From an uncultured Selenomonas sp. (GTDB taxonomy: Bacteria; Bacillota; Negativicutes; Selenomonadales; Selenomonadaceae), in contig CAMURM010000059.1 of the NCBI GenBank assembly GCA_947097535.1, positions 1 through 7,818 on the forward strand: a DNA stretch of 7,818 nucleotides. Reading direction: 5' to 3'. Below the pieces are notes generated by a model. The model searched no databases and had not been told where the DNA came from. It was given only the letters and a program-made list of their open reading frames with translations. Numbering within the stretch: the stretch's first letter is position 1; each line of letters opens with the position of its first letter. The translations under genes were made by a program, and so were the position numbers. Below, in pieces: positions 1-6,444 of the stretch.

Positions 1-127
1 CGTTCTGTTGCGCGGGCGGTGCGTTCTGTTGCGCGGCGGCGGCTTGCTCGGCCTGCCGGCGCGCCCTCTCTTCATGCGCCTGTGCCAGCCCCTGCTCCAG
101 TCGCACGAATACGCGTTTCTTCTTCAT
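1..127 (-). CDS. Unidentified protein, N-terminal 42 residues only (runs off the window edge)
   Basis: Only the first 42 codons are in the window. The start is an ATG that overlaps the stop of the upstream glycosyltransferase gene (ATGA), preceded by AAGGAAGG ending four bases before the ATG, so translation is probably coupled to it. The peptide starts MKKKRVFVRLEQ, then continues as a helical, charged and Ala/Gln/Arg-rich stretch (EERARRQAEQAAAA) and ends in a Gln-Asn-Ala-Pro-rich segment. That last segment is encoded by a 15-base direct repeat with a 21-base period. No signal peptide or membrane segment is visible in this part. I do not recognise the family. Position as the last visible gene of the exopolysaccharide operon suggests an accessory role in polymer synthesis or export, but this is inference from context alone. 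Confidence 0.7.
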   Translation of the reverse strand, partial: MKKKRVFVRLEQGLAQAHEERARRQAEQAAAAQQNAPPAQQN

Positions 128-2064
128 GCTACCTTCCTTGCCCCCTTGTCCAGGACGACACGGCCTCCTTTACCCTCTTCCTTGCCCTTCTTCTTGTTGA
201 GCTCAGCGATATCGGCAAGCGTCATGCGCGTGCCCCACGTCGTCTTCCAGAACGTGACCCAGGCGACGGGCATCTGCCAGAGCAGGACAGCTTCATAGTA
301 AATGCAGAACCACAGGGCGTAGATCCACGTCGTGCTGCGGCGTATGAGGAGCTGCGCCATGCTCATCAGGAGCGCCATCATGAGCATGCCGACAAGGAAG
401 CTCACGGGGAAGACGCGGTACATGATGGGCACATAGAGCAAATTGTAGATGACGATGAGGGGCGCGGCGATGGGCACGATGACGCCCATGTAGAAGCCGA
501 GCGCCATGAACGGCTCCTTCTTCCACATGAAGCGGCTCGCGATCAAAGACTCGCGCAGCCACGAGCGCTTCCAGCGCATCTGCTGGCGCAAAAATACGGG
601 ATAGGAGCGCGGCACGATCGTCATGCAGACGGCGGAATCCTGATACGTCGTGCGATTGTGGCGCAGGATGAAGTTCGTCATGCTGCGGTCGTCGCCGAAG
701 GTCGCCTTCTGCCCGAGGAAGCGCTGGTTGAGCCACGCGTCCATGTACTTGAGGACGAGATCCTTGCGGTAGCACGACAGTGGCCCCGAGAGGCACGTCG
801 CCGCGTCGAAGTAGCCCTCCGCCGCCTTCATGACGCGGAAGGCGATCGAGTAGCGCACCGCCTGCATCTTCGTCAAAGCGTTCGTATAGGTGTTCGCCAC
901 GTCCGTGCGCCCCGAGACGCCGCCCATCTCCTTGTCCTTGAAGGGCTGCACGATGTTGCGGATGGCGAAGGGGTCGAGGAAGCTGTCCGAGTCCACGAAT
1001 ACGAGGAGCTCGTGCTTCGCCTCCCTGGCGCCGCGCGCCATGGCGTCGCGCTTGCCGAGGTTCTGCGGCTGCTGCAGGAAGCGGATGCGATCGGCGACGC
1101 TGTAGGCGTTGTCGCTCGTATCCGCCGCCTTGAGCTGGGCGATCATCTCCTGCACGCGCTCGGCCGAGCGATCGTTGGAACAGTCGTCGACGACGATGAC
1201 TTCGAGCTTGTCCACAGGATAGTCCTGATTGATGCAGCTGTGAATCGTGCGCTGGATCCACTCCTCCTCGTCGAAACACGGCACGACGATGGTCACACCC
1301 GGCGTGTAATCGGGATCGATGGGCACGGGACGGTAAAACATCGCGAAGAGGTAGCGCGTGAGCAGGAACGTCGCGGCGATGAGGCTGTAGAGATAAAGCC
1401 AGCGGTTGAACTTGAAATAAATGACGGACTCGGCGCGCATGAGCACGATGATGAGCGTGATGACGGCGAGGAAGAACATGGAGAGAGCGAACATGTAGCC
1501 CTGCCTGCGGGAAGCGGCGTATTCGGCGAGCGAGGTCTTGAACTCAATGCCGTAGAGCTTGTTTTCCGCCTCGCCGAAGCTTCGGACGACCGTCGCCGGC
1601 AGCTTCTTGACCTTCATCTCGTAGCCCTCGGGCATCGTGCCCGGCGCGATCTCGAAGGTCAGCCGAACCTCGCCGGTGAGCTCTGCCTCGCCTGCGTCCT
1701 TTTCGAGACGCACGAGTATGCCCGTCGTCGAGATGTCCACGGCGCGCGCCGCGAAGGATCCCGCCGCGCTCTCGATCTTCACGGCGTAGTCGACGAGGTA
1801 GCGCTGCCCGTTCTTCGCATCCTGCTCGTAGAGCACATAGTTCTCGGACGCCATGTCGGCGGACGCGCCGCGGCGGCTGCGGTTGCTGCGATGCCCCGTC
1901 TTGTCCGGCACATGCGAGAGCAGGCGGCGATCCGCCTTCACCGTATAGAGGACGTCTTCTTCCGCCGCGTCTCCTGCCGCCGTGTTCAGACTCACGTTGC
2001 GGACGGGTGCGCCATCTTGGTTCATCTTTTTTTCCTCTGCGGGAGAAAATTCCTGTGCTGCCAT
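124..2064 (-). CDS. PilZ-domain / family 2 glycosyltransferase fusion, hyaluronan-synthase-like exopolysaccharide synthase
   Basis: 646 residues. After a polar N-terminal extension, residues about 86-178 form a PilZ domain (the cyclic-di-GMP receptor fold). It has the D110-x-S112-x-x-G115 motif and the typical closing strand YGIEF (171-175), but the usual RxxxR reads R88-x-x-x-D92. Two membrane segments follow (about 190-210 and 224-243). Next comes a processive GT2 core: VVDD (D293, D294), DSD (358-360), GDD (457-459) and QxxRW (Q494, R497, W498). At least three more membrane segments lie at about 519-545, 552-572 and 578-603, before a very basic tail. SGPLSCYR, FGDDRSMTN and WGTR closely resemble streptococcal HasA. 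The expected role is an inner-membrane synthase that polymerises nucleotide sugars and extrudes the chain. The exact polymer is unknown. The gene starts 14 bases after the preceding stop. The annotated ATG has CAGG seven bases upstream; Met14 (2025) has a better site. Confidence 0.93.
   Translation of the reverse strand: MAAQEFSPAEEKKMNQDGAPVRNVSLNTAAGDAAEEDVLYTVKADRRLLSHVPDKTGHRSNRSRRGASADMASENYVLYEQDAKNGQRYLVDYAVKIESAAGSFAARAVDISTTGILVRLEKDAGEAELTGEVRLTFEIAPGTMPEGYEMKVKKLPATVVRSFGEAENKLYGIEFKTSLAEYAASRRQGYMFALSMFFLAVITLIIVLMRAESVIYFKFNRWLYLYSLIAATFLLTRYLFAMFYRPVPIDPDYTPGVTIVVPCFDEEEWIQRTIHSCINQDYPVDKLEVIVVDDCSNDRSAERVQEMIAQLKAADTSDNAYSVADRIRFLQQPQNLGKRDAMARGAREAKHELLVFVDSDSFLDPFAIRNIVQPFKDKEMGGVSGRTDVANTYTNALTKMQAVRYSIAFRVMKAAEGYFDAATCLSGPLSCYRKDLVLKYMDAWLNQRFLGQKATFGDDRSMTNFILRHNRTTYQDSAVCMTIVPRSYPVFLRQQMRWKRSWLRESLIASRFMWKKEPFMALGFYMGVIVPIAAPLIVIYNLLYVPIMYRVFPVSFLVGMLMMALLMSMAQLLIRRSTTWIYALWFCIYYEAVLLWQMPVAWVTFWKTTWGTRMTLADIAELNKKKGKEEGKGGRVVLDKGARKVA
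2033..2038 (-). promoter_or_regulatory. Alternative ribosome binding site for the GT2 synthase (Met14 start)
   Basis: AGAGGA on the minus strand, with its GAGG core eight bases before an in-frame ATG at 2025-2023 (residue 14 of the long form). This is stronger than the CAGG before the ATG at 2064. Translation may start at either codon. The choice removes only 13 polar residues and does not affect the PilZ domain. Confidence 0.4.
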
Positions 2065-2078
2065 ATCTTAACCTGCTT

Positions 2079-2999
2079 TCATGGCGCCGTCGCTGCGGCG
2101 GGAATATAATGGATCTTTCGGAAATCATCGAGTCTGCCGGGCGGTTTTCCCGTCTCCTCCAAAGCCGTCAGCAGCCAATCGAGCTCGTCGGCGGCATCCG
2201 CCGATGGCTTCGGCGGCGCTTCCCCGACCTTGTCCGTCACGGTCGGCTGCTTGTCCACGGCGGGGCGCGCATCCTCGCGCACCGCCGCCTTTGCCACGGG
2301 CTCGACGGGGACGGCCACGTCGATGGCGAGGATGCTGCCCGGCGGCACCGTCGCCGCATAGGCGCGGGCGCCCGCCTCATCCTTGAGCCAGCCCGGCGCG
2401 TAATGCGCGCTCTCCTTCACGGCATAGGTGAGCCCGGCTGCGCGCAGGGTGCGCAAGAGCTCCTCATCGTACTGGGTGCGCGGCGCCCGGAAGAAGCGCG
2501 GCTTATTCGCCGTCAGTACCTCGACGACCCGCTGCGTGCGGCAGATCTCGGAAAACCGGCGCTCCTCAGACAGCTTCTCCACGGCGGCGACGCCCACGAA
2601 GGTATAGTTGCCGATTTCCTGCTGCGCCTCGCGGATGAGCTTGATCGTTTCGGGCTGGTTCGCCGCATTCTGCCCTTCGACGAAGAAGACGGCACTTGCG
2701 CCATGCTTCTTAAGGACATCGAGCAGGCGCGCCGTCGTGGTTCTCTCGGGCAGGCCGTCGATGACGATGGCGACGTGCGGCGGCGCATCCTTCGTCACGA
2801 TCTCCACGGGATCTACGCCATCTTGCAGGCGCTTTTGCGCCTCTTCGATCTCCTCGGTGGCTTCGTACAGGCTGCTGAGATCCGTGATCTCGCGAGCGGC
2901 CTCCTTCGTGCCGATCACATGGTCGCGCAGAAAGACGAGCGTGCCCGCAACGAGCGCAATGCCAAGGATGGCGAGAAGTCCCATCTTCTTCAAGCTCAT
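2079..2999 (-). CDS. Membrane-anchored polysaccharide-deacetylase-like (NodB/CE4 fold) protein, probably catalytically inactive
   Basis: 306 residues. Residues 6-24 form one N-terminal hydrophobic helix, so the rest should face the envelope space. A charged, probably helical linker leads to a NodB-homology domain at about 74-230. The fold is clear: HVAIVIDG (75-82), LLDVLKKHGASAVFFVEG (92-109), EIGNYTF (128-134), FFRAP (169-173) and GSILAID (221-227). The catalytic residues are not conserved. The TFDDG motif reads VIDG, with the first Asp replaced by I80. The metal-binding HxxxH becomes Y132 and G136, and the LHD motif near the end has I226 instead of His. The last 70 residues are Pro/Ala/Lys-rich and polar. 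An AGGAGG nine bases before the ATG fixes the start. The gene lies between the sugar dehydrogenase and the synthase. A structural or polymer-binding role is more likely than deacetylation. Confidence 0.85.
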   Translation of the reverse strand: MSLKKMGLLAILGIALVAGTLVFLRDHVIGTKEAAREITDLSSLYEATEEIEEAQKRLQDGVDPVEIVTKDAPPHVAIVIDGLPERTTTARLLDVLKKHGASAVFFVEGQNAANQPETIKLIREAQQEIGNYTFVGVAAVEKLSEERRFSEICRTQRVVEVLTANKPRFFRAPRTQYDEELLRTLRAAGLTYAVKESAHYAPGWLKDEAGARAYAATVPPGSILAIDVAVPVEPVAKAAVREDARPAVDKQPTVTDKVGEAPPKPSADAADELDWLLTALEETGKPPGRLDDFRKIHYIPAAATAP

Positions 3000-3060
3000 G
3001 CTCGCCTTCCTCCTTTAAAGGTTAAAAATTTCAAATATATGCGCAATTTACTTAAGCGTC

Positions 3061-4353
3061 TCAGAGCCGCCAGTAGAGGAAGCCCTCGCGCTCCGCCTCC
3101 TCGCGCGAGAAGATGCCCTTCACATCGATGAGCAGATGCGGGCCGTCCGCGCGGTACATGCCGCGCAAGTCCTCCCACGAAAGGCGGCTAAACGCCTCGT
3201 GCGCCACGAGGATGGCGAGACAGTCCGCATCCTCTACCTCGTCGAGCGGGGTGATGCCGAAGCCGTACTCCTCGCGGAACTCGGCTTCGTCGACCTCGGG
3301 GTCGACGGCACGGAGCGAGAAGTCGTACTCCTGCAGGATGCGATAGACATCGGCGGCACGCGAGTTGCGCGTATCGGGGCAGTTCTCCTTGAACGCCATG
3401 CCCAGAAGATAGACCTTCGTATGCGCGAGGTCGATCTTCGTGCGCACGAGCTCACGCACGAGAGCGTGTGCGACGAAGCCGCTCATGCCGTCGTTGATGC
3501 GCCTGCCCGTCGATATGAGCGGCGAATGATAGCCGAGGTTCTGCGCCTTGTAGATGAAGTAGTAAGGATCGACGCCGATGCAGTGACCGCCGACGAGTCC
3601 GGGGCGAAAGCCCAGAGCGTTCCACTTCGTATCCATCGCCTCCGCCACGGCGACGGTGTCGATGTCCATGCGCTGGAACACCAGCGCAAGCTCGTTCATG
3701 AAGGCGATGTTGATGTCGCGCTGCGCATTCTCCGCGACCTTCGCCGCCTCCGCCACGCGGATGGAGGGCGCGCGGTGCAGCGTCTCGACGACCGTGCCGT
3801 AGACCTCGGCGATCGTATCGAGCGTCTCCTTGTCCATGCCCGAAACGATCTTGACGATGTTTTCGAGGCGGTGCACCTTGTCGCCGGGATTGATGCGCTC
3901 GGGCGAATAGCCGATCTTGAACTCGCCGCGCCGCATGCCCGACTCCTTTTCGAGGATGGCGCAGCAGATGTCCTCCGTCACGCCCGGATAGACGGTCGAT
4001 TCGTAGACGACGATGCTGCCCGGCTGCAAATGCCTGCCGATGACGCGCGTCGCCTTCTTCAGCGGCTTGAGGTCGGGCGTCTTGTCGCCCTTGATCGGCG
4101 TCGGCACGGCGACGACGATGAAGGACGCCGTGCGCAGGCGCGCCGCCTCTGTTGTGAACTCGATGTCCGCCGTCACCGCGGCAAGCTCGCCCATCGGATC
4201 CTTTCCCTCGCGGCATGCCGCGACCTTGCGCTCATCCCTGTCGTAGCCGATGACGCTGAAATGGCGGGAAAACGCCACGGCGAGCGGCAGTCCCACATAG
4301 CCGAGCCCCACGACGGCGATCTTCGCCCTGCCTTCCTGCAGAAGTTTCAGCAT
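3061..4353 (-). CDS. Nucleotide-sugar 6-dehydrogenase, TviB/WbpO type (UDP-HexNAc or UDP-glucose dehydrogenase)
   Basis: 430 residues, full length for the UDP-glucose/GDP-mannose dehydrogenase family. The N-terminal Rossmann NAD site is VVGLGYVG (14-21). ESTVYPG (118-124) is the conserved middle motif. K205 and N209 lie in the catalytic helix, and the nucleophile is C258 in GGHCIGVDPYY. KENCPDTRNS (322-331) belongs to the C-terminal UDP-binding domain. These enzymes oxidise the C6 alcohol of a UDP-sugar to a carboxylate in two NAD-dependent steps, in the cytoplasm. The GGHCIGVDPYYF context, GRRINDGM (283-290) and the terminal YWRL are typical of the TviB/WbpO branch, which acts on UDP-GlcNAc or UDP-GalNAc. 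A UDP-glucose substrate cannot be excluded. AAGGAGG seven bases upstream supports the start. It begins 24 bases after the beta-barrel gene and presumably supplies the precursor for the synthase. Confidence 0.95.
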   Translation of the reverse strand: MLKLLQEGRAKIAVVGLGYVGLPLAVAFSRHFSVIGYDRDERKVAACREGKDPMGELAAVTADIEFTTEAARLRTASFIVVAVPTPIKGDKTPDLKPLKKATRVIGRHLQPGSIVVYESTVYPGVTEDICCAILEKESGMRRGEFKIGYSPERINPGDKVHRLENIVKIVSGMDKETLDTIAEVYGTVVETLHRAPSIRVAEAAKVAENAQRDINIAFMNELALVFQRMDIDTVAVAEAMDTKWNALGFRPGLVGGHCIGVDPYYFIYKAQNLGYHSPLISTGRRINDGMSGFVAHALVRELVRTKIDLAHTKVYLLGMAFKENCPDTRNSRAADVYRILQEYDFSLRAVDPEVDEAEFREEYGFGITPLDEVEDADCLAILVAHEAFSRLSWEDLRGMYRADGPHLLIDVKGIFSREEAEREGFLYWRL

Positions 4354-4377
4354 GTGTGCGCCTCCTTTTTTGCTTTC

Positions 4378-6099
4378 TTAATCCTCATAATTTTTGAAAT
4401 AGCCGGTAAGCGAAGCCCAGACCGTGCGGCTGCGCCTCTTAGTATCGAGGTCGAAGAGATCGTAATATTCCAGTCCGAGCATGAGATCCTTCTGCAAGGT
4501 ATAGGAAAGCCCCGCGCCCCAGCCGCGGAAACCGCCGCGCCTCGGGCCCAACCCCGACGCATCGTAGCTCATGTAGTCCGCCATGCCGTTCATCGTATGG
4601 CTGACGTAGGTCGAGCTCGGCTGCCGATAGTATTTGAGCCAATAGGACAGGGAGCCCGCGCGCCAGCCGTCGCCGTTCTTCGCGAGCGTCAGCACATAGC
4701 CCGTGCCGTTGCCCGCCGCGCGGTCGACGCCGTGGAGAAGCATGGCGCCGAAGTCGAAATTTCCGACGGGCACGCGCAGGTTTCCCATGTAGATGTTGCG
4801 CGTCGCGCCGTTGATCTTGTCGAAGCGGTACATGCCCGCATCGACGCCGTAGAAGGGCGTATCGTAGCTCGCCGAAAGCGCCGTCACCTCGTGCGCCTTG
4901 TCGATCTTGCCATGGTGCAGCGTGTAGCGCACGGGCGCGCCTGCCGCGAGGCTCACGCCGCGGAACTTGCTGTCGTAGATGTTGCCTTCGGCGAAGGCGG
5001 CGCTGAAGACACCGACCGTCGTATCGACGATGCCGCTCCTGCCCGTCAAATAGTAGCGGTCGAGGCGAAGCCTGCCGTCGTCGTCACCGCCGCCGTACAG
5101 GTACTTCTCATACTCGATCATGCCCGCCGCGTGCCAGTTGCCGTCGATGTCGTAGTCGGGGAAGATGCGAAGGCGCAGCCTGCCGCGGCTGTCGGCGCGC
5201 TCGATGCCGCCGGAGCGCGAAGCGTCGGCGCGCACCTCGGCGTCGATCCTGAGGCGAGGCTCGGGCTTTGCCGGCAGGAGAACCGATGCATAAAGCTGCT
5301 GCTCGGCGTTCTCCTCGTCCCGGTAGCCGCTCAGCGCGAGCTCCTCGGCGAAGGCTGCGCGCAGCCGTGCCGCCTGCTCGGCGACGTCGCTGCTGACGAG
5401 CGGCTCTGTCGCGGCAGCGGCACCAGGCGCCTGCGAGACAGCGGTCGGCGCACCGATCGCGACGGGGGCGGCAGCCGTGCCGTGCTCTTTCTGCACCTCG
5501 CCCAGCGACAGGCTCGCAAAGACTTCCGCCTTGCGCTCCTCGACCGCGGCGAGAGCCAACTCGCGCTTCTCGCGCCGCATCTTCGCGAGCGCATAGTCGC
5601 GCGCTGCAAACTGCAGGCGCAGGCGCGCCTCCGAAGCCTTCTCCTGCAAAGGCCGCATGACCTCCAGGCGGTTCGTGCCGCGCAGGGACTCGCGCACGAG
5701 GCGCTCCTCCGCGCGCTCCGCTGCCGCCTGCGCGTCCGCGAGCGCCTTCTTCGTCAGGCGCTCCTGCTCGCGGTACAGCTTGACGTGAACCTCGTCGCGC
5801 ATGGCGAGGCTCGTCAGCCGCCCGTACTCGTCGGCGCGCGTGCCCCGCCCGATGCGGTCGATCTCATGCAGCGCCTCTGCCGTGAGGCGCACGAGCTCTT
5901 CGCGCGAATACTCCTCCGGCGCTCTGCCCGCAAGATCGACATAGCCCTGCGCCTCCAGCTGCTCCATTGCCGTGTAGACCCACTCCGGCACGGCAGCCGC
6001 CGCAAACCCCGTCGTCGGCAAGGCGCCGACCAGTGTGCTGAGCACGGCGATGGCGCCGCAGCCACACAACCGAATCAAAGATTTCTCTGCCATTGCCAT
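4378..6099 (-). CDS. Outer-membrane beta-barrel protein with N-terminal helical domain; candidate polysaccharide exporter or porin
   Basis: 573 residues and the first gene of the operon. Residues 1-35 are a signal peptide (K6, R10, hydrophobic 13-28, AAA near 33-36). Residues 38-82 (PEWVYTAMEQLEAQGYVDL, then SREELVRLTAEAL) resemble the short SLH-like helical unit found at the N-terminus of some Gram-negative and Negativicutes barrel proteins. Residues about 95-200 are a charged probable coiled coil, followed by an Ala/Pro-rich linker (206-232). From about 280 to the end, alternating polar/aromatic strands separated by Gly/Asp turns suggest a beta barrel. Examples are LRLRIFPDYDIDG, AGMIEYEKYLYGGGDDDG and MLGLEYYDLFDL. 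The last residue is Asp, not the usual aromatic, but YF lies just before it. Family assignment is by character, not a named match. Met3 (6093) is an equally plausible start, because GAGG lies eight bases before it. Confidence 0.85.
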   Translation of the reverse strand: MAMAEKSLIRLCGCGAIAVLSTLVGALPTTGFAAAAVPEWVYTAMEQLEAQGYVDLAGRAPEEYSREELVRLTAEALHEIDRIGRGTRADEYGRLTSLAMRDEVHVKLYREQERLTKKALADAQAAAERAEERLVRESLRGTNRLEVMRPLQEKASEARLRLQFAARDYALAKMRREKRELALAAVEERKAEVFASLSLGEVQKEHGTAAAPVAIGAPTAVSQAPGAAAATEPLVSSDVAEQAARLRAAFAEELALSGYRDEENAEQQLYASVLLPAKPEPRLRIDAEVRADASRSGGIERADSRGRLRLRIFPDYDIDGNWHAAGMIEYEKYLYGGGDDDGRLRLDRYYLTGRSGIVDTTVGVFSAAFAEGNIYDSKFRGVSLAAGAPVRYTLHHGKIDKAHEVTALSASYDTPFYGVDAGMYRFDKINGATRNIYMGNLRVPVGNFDFGAMLLHGVDRAAGNGTGYVLTLAKNGDGWRAGSLSYWLKYYRQPSSTYVSHTMNGMADYMSYDASGLGPRRGGFRGWGAGLSYTLQKDLMLGLEYYDLFDLDTKRRSRTVWASLTGYFKNYED

Positions 6100-6196
6100 C
6101 GCCTCATATCAGTTCCCCTTATCTTTTCTTTCTAATAATAATTTTTAATTAGTATATAAAAGAGCTATTACTCATTAGGATAGGTCTTTCTCTCTA

Positions 6197-6209
6197 ATTG
6201 TTATACAAT
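6197..6209. promoter_or_regulatory. Candidate operator: ATTGT-TAT-ACAAT palindrome at the operon promoter
   Basis: Perfect 5-bp arms around a 3-bp centre. It overlaps the last three bases of the -10 element (6207-6212) and the expected transcription start. A dimeric repressor bound here would block initiation. No regulator is known, and an AT-rich palindrome of this size can arise by chance. Confidence 0.35.
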
Positions 6210-6235
6210 ATAGCACACTTCTGTGGGCATTGCAA
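6207..6235 (-). promoter_or_regulatory. Promoter of the exopolysaccharide operon (sigma-A type, extended -10)
   Basis: On the minus strand, TTGCAA (6235-6230) is followed by a 17-base spacer and TATATT (6212-6207). A TG sits one base upstream of the -10, giving an extended -10. The predicted start near 6200 gives a leader of about 100 nt before the beta-barrel gene. No other promoter of this quality is seen between that gene and the GT2 gene, where gaps are 24, 61 and 14 bases, so the genes are probably co-transcribed. Confidence 0.65.
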
Positions 6236-6345
6236 GGAAATTCTTCTCATTTTATATTTTTGGGACTTATAGGCTGAAAATATTGACAGGATTTTATTCC
6301 TACGGAAACACTGCGAGGTGTAATTTCTTAAGGATTTTCTGCCTA

Positions 6346-6382
6346 TAATAAAAAGAAAAGAGGAGTCATCGACTCCCCTTCT
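6346..6382 (-). terminator. Rho-independent terminator downstream of the SIMPL gene
   Basis: The minus strand reads GGGGAGTC, loop GAT, GACTCCTC, with a stem extendable by A-T and G-U pairs. It is followed directly by TTTTCTTTTTATTA. This is a compact hairpin with a long T-tract about 60 bases after the SIMPL stop codon. It separates that transcript from the operon promoter. Confidence 0.85.
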
Positions 6383-6409
6383 CTCCCTGTTTTCTTGACC
6401 TGCAGCAGG

Positions 6410-6433
6410 AAAAGAGCCCTATAAGGGTTGCTC
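6410..6433 (-). terminator. Possible first, weaker terminator just after the SIMPL stop
   Basis: The minus strand reads GAGC-AA-CCCT-TAT-AGGG-CTC followed by TTTT. The stem is interrupted by a two-base bulge and the T-run is short. It sits 11 bases after the stop codon. It may act in tandem with the stronger hairpin downstream, or be fortuitous. Confidence 0.35.
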
Positions 6434-6444
6434 ATCCTTCCGCA

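Noticed and set aside
19..2109. Long plus-strand open frame of 696 codons
   Set aside because: It lies opposite the clear PilZ-GT2 gene. Its translation is His/Arg/Asp/Glu-rich without domain character, as expected for an antisense frame of a GC-rich gene.
2007..3131. Plus-strand frame opposite the deacetylase-like gene
   Set aside because: Arg/His-rich shadow with no recognisable motif; the minus-strand gene is well supported.
6061..6099. Lipoprotein signal at the start of the barrel protein (Cys11, Cys13)
   Set aside because: The cysteines precede the hydrophobic core rather than follow it, so there is no lipobox; a normal signal peptide fits.
3136..6135. Plus-strand open frame of 999 codons spanning two genes
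   Set aside because: It is antisense to the dehydrogenase and barrel genes, which have signal peptide, motifs and good ribosome binding sites. The long frame reflects GC-rich third positions.
6283..6288. TTGACA consensus -35 on the plus strand
   Set aside because: No -10-like hexamer at 16-18 bases downstream and no plus-strand gene to serve.
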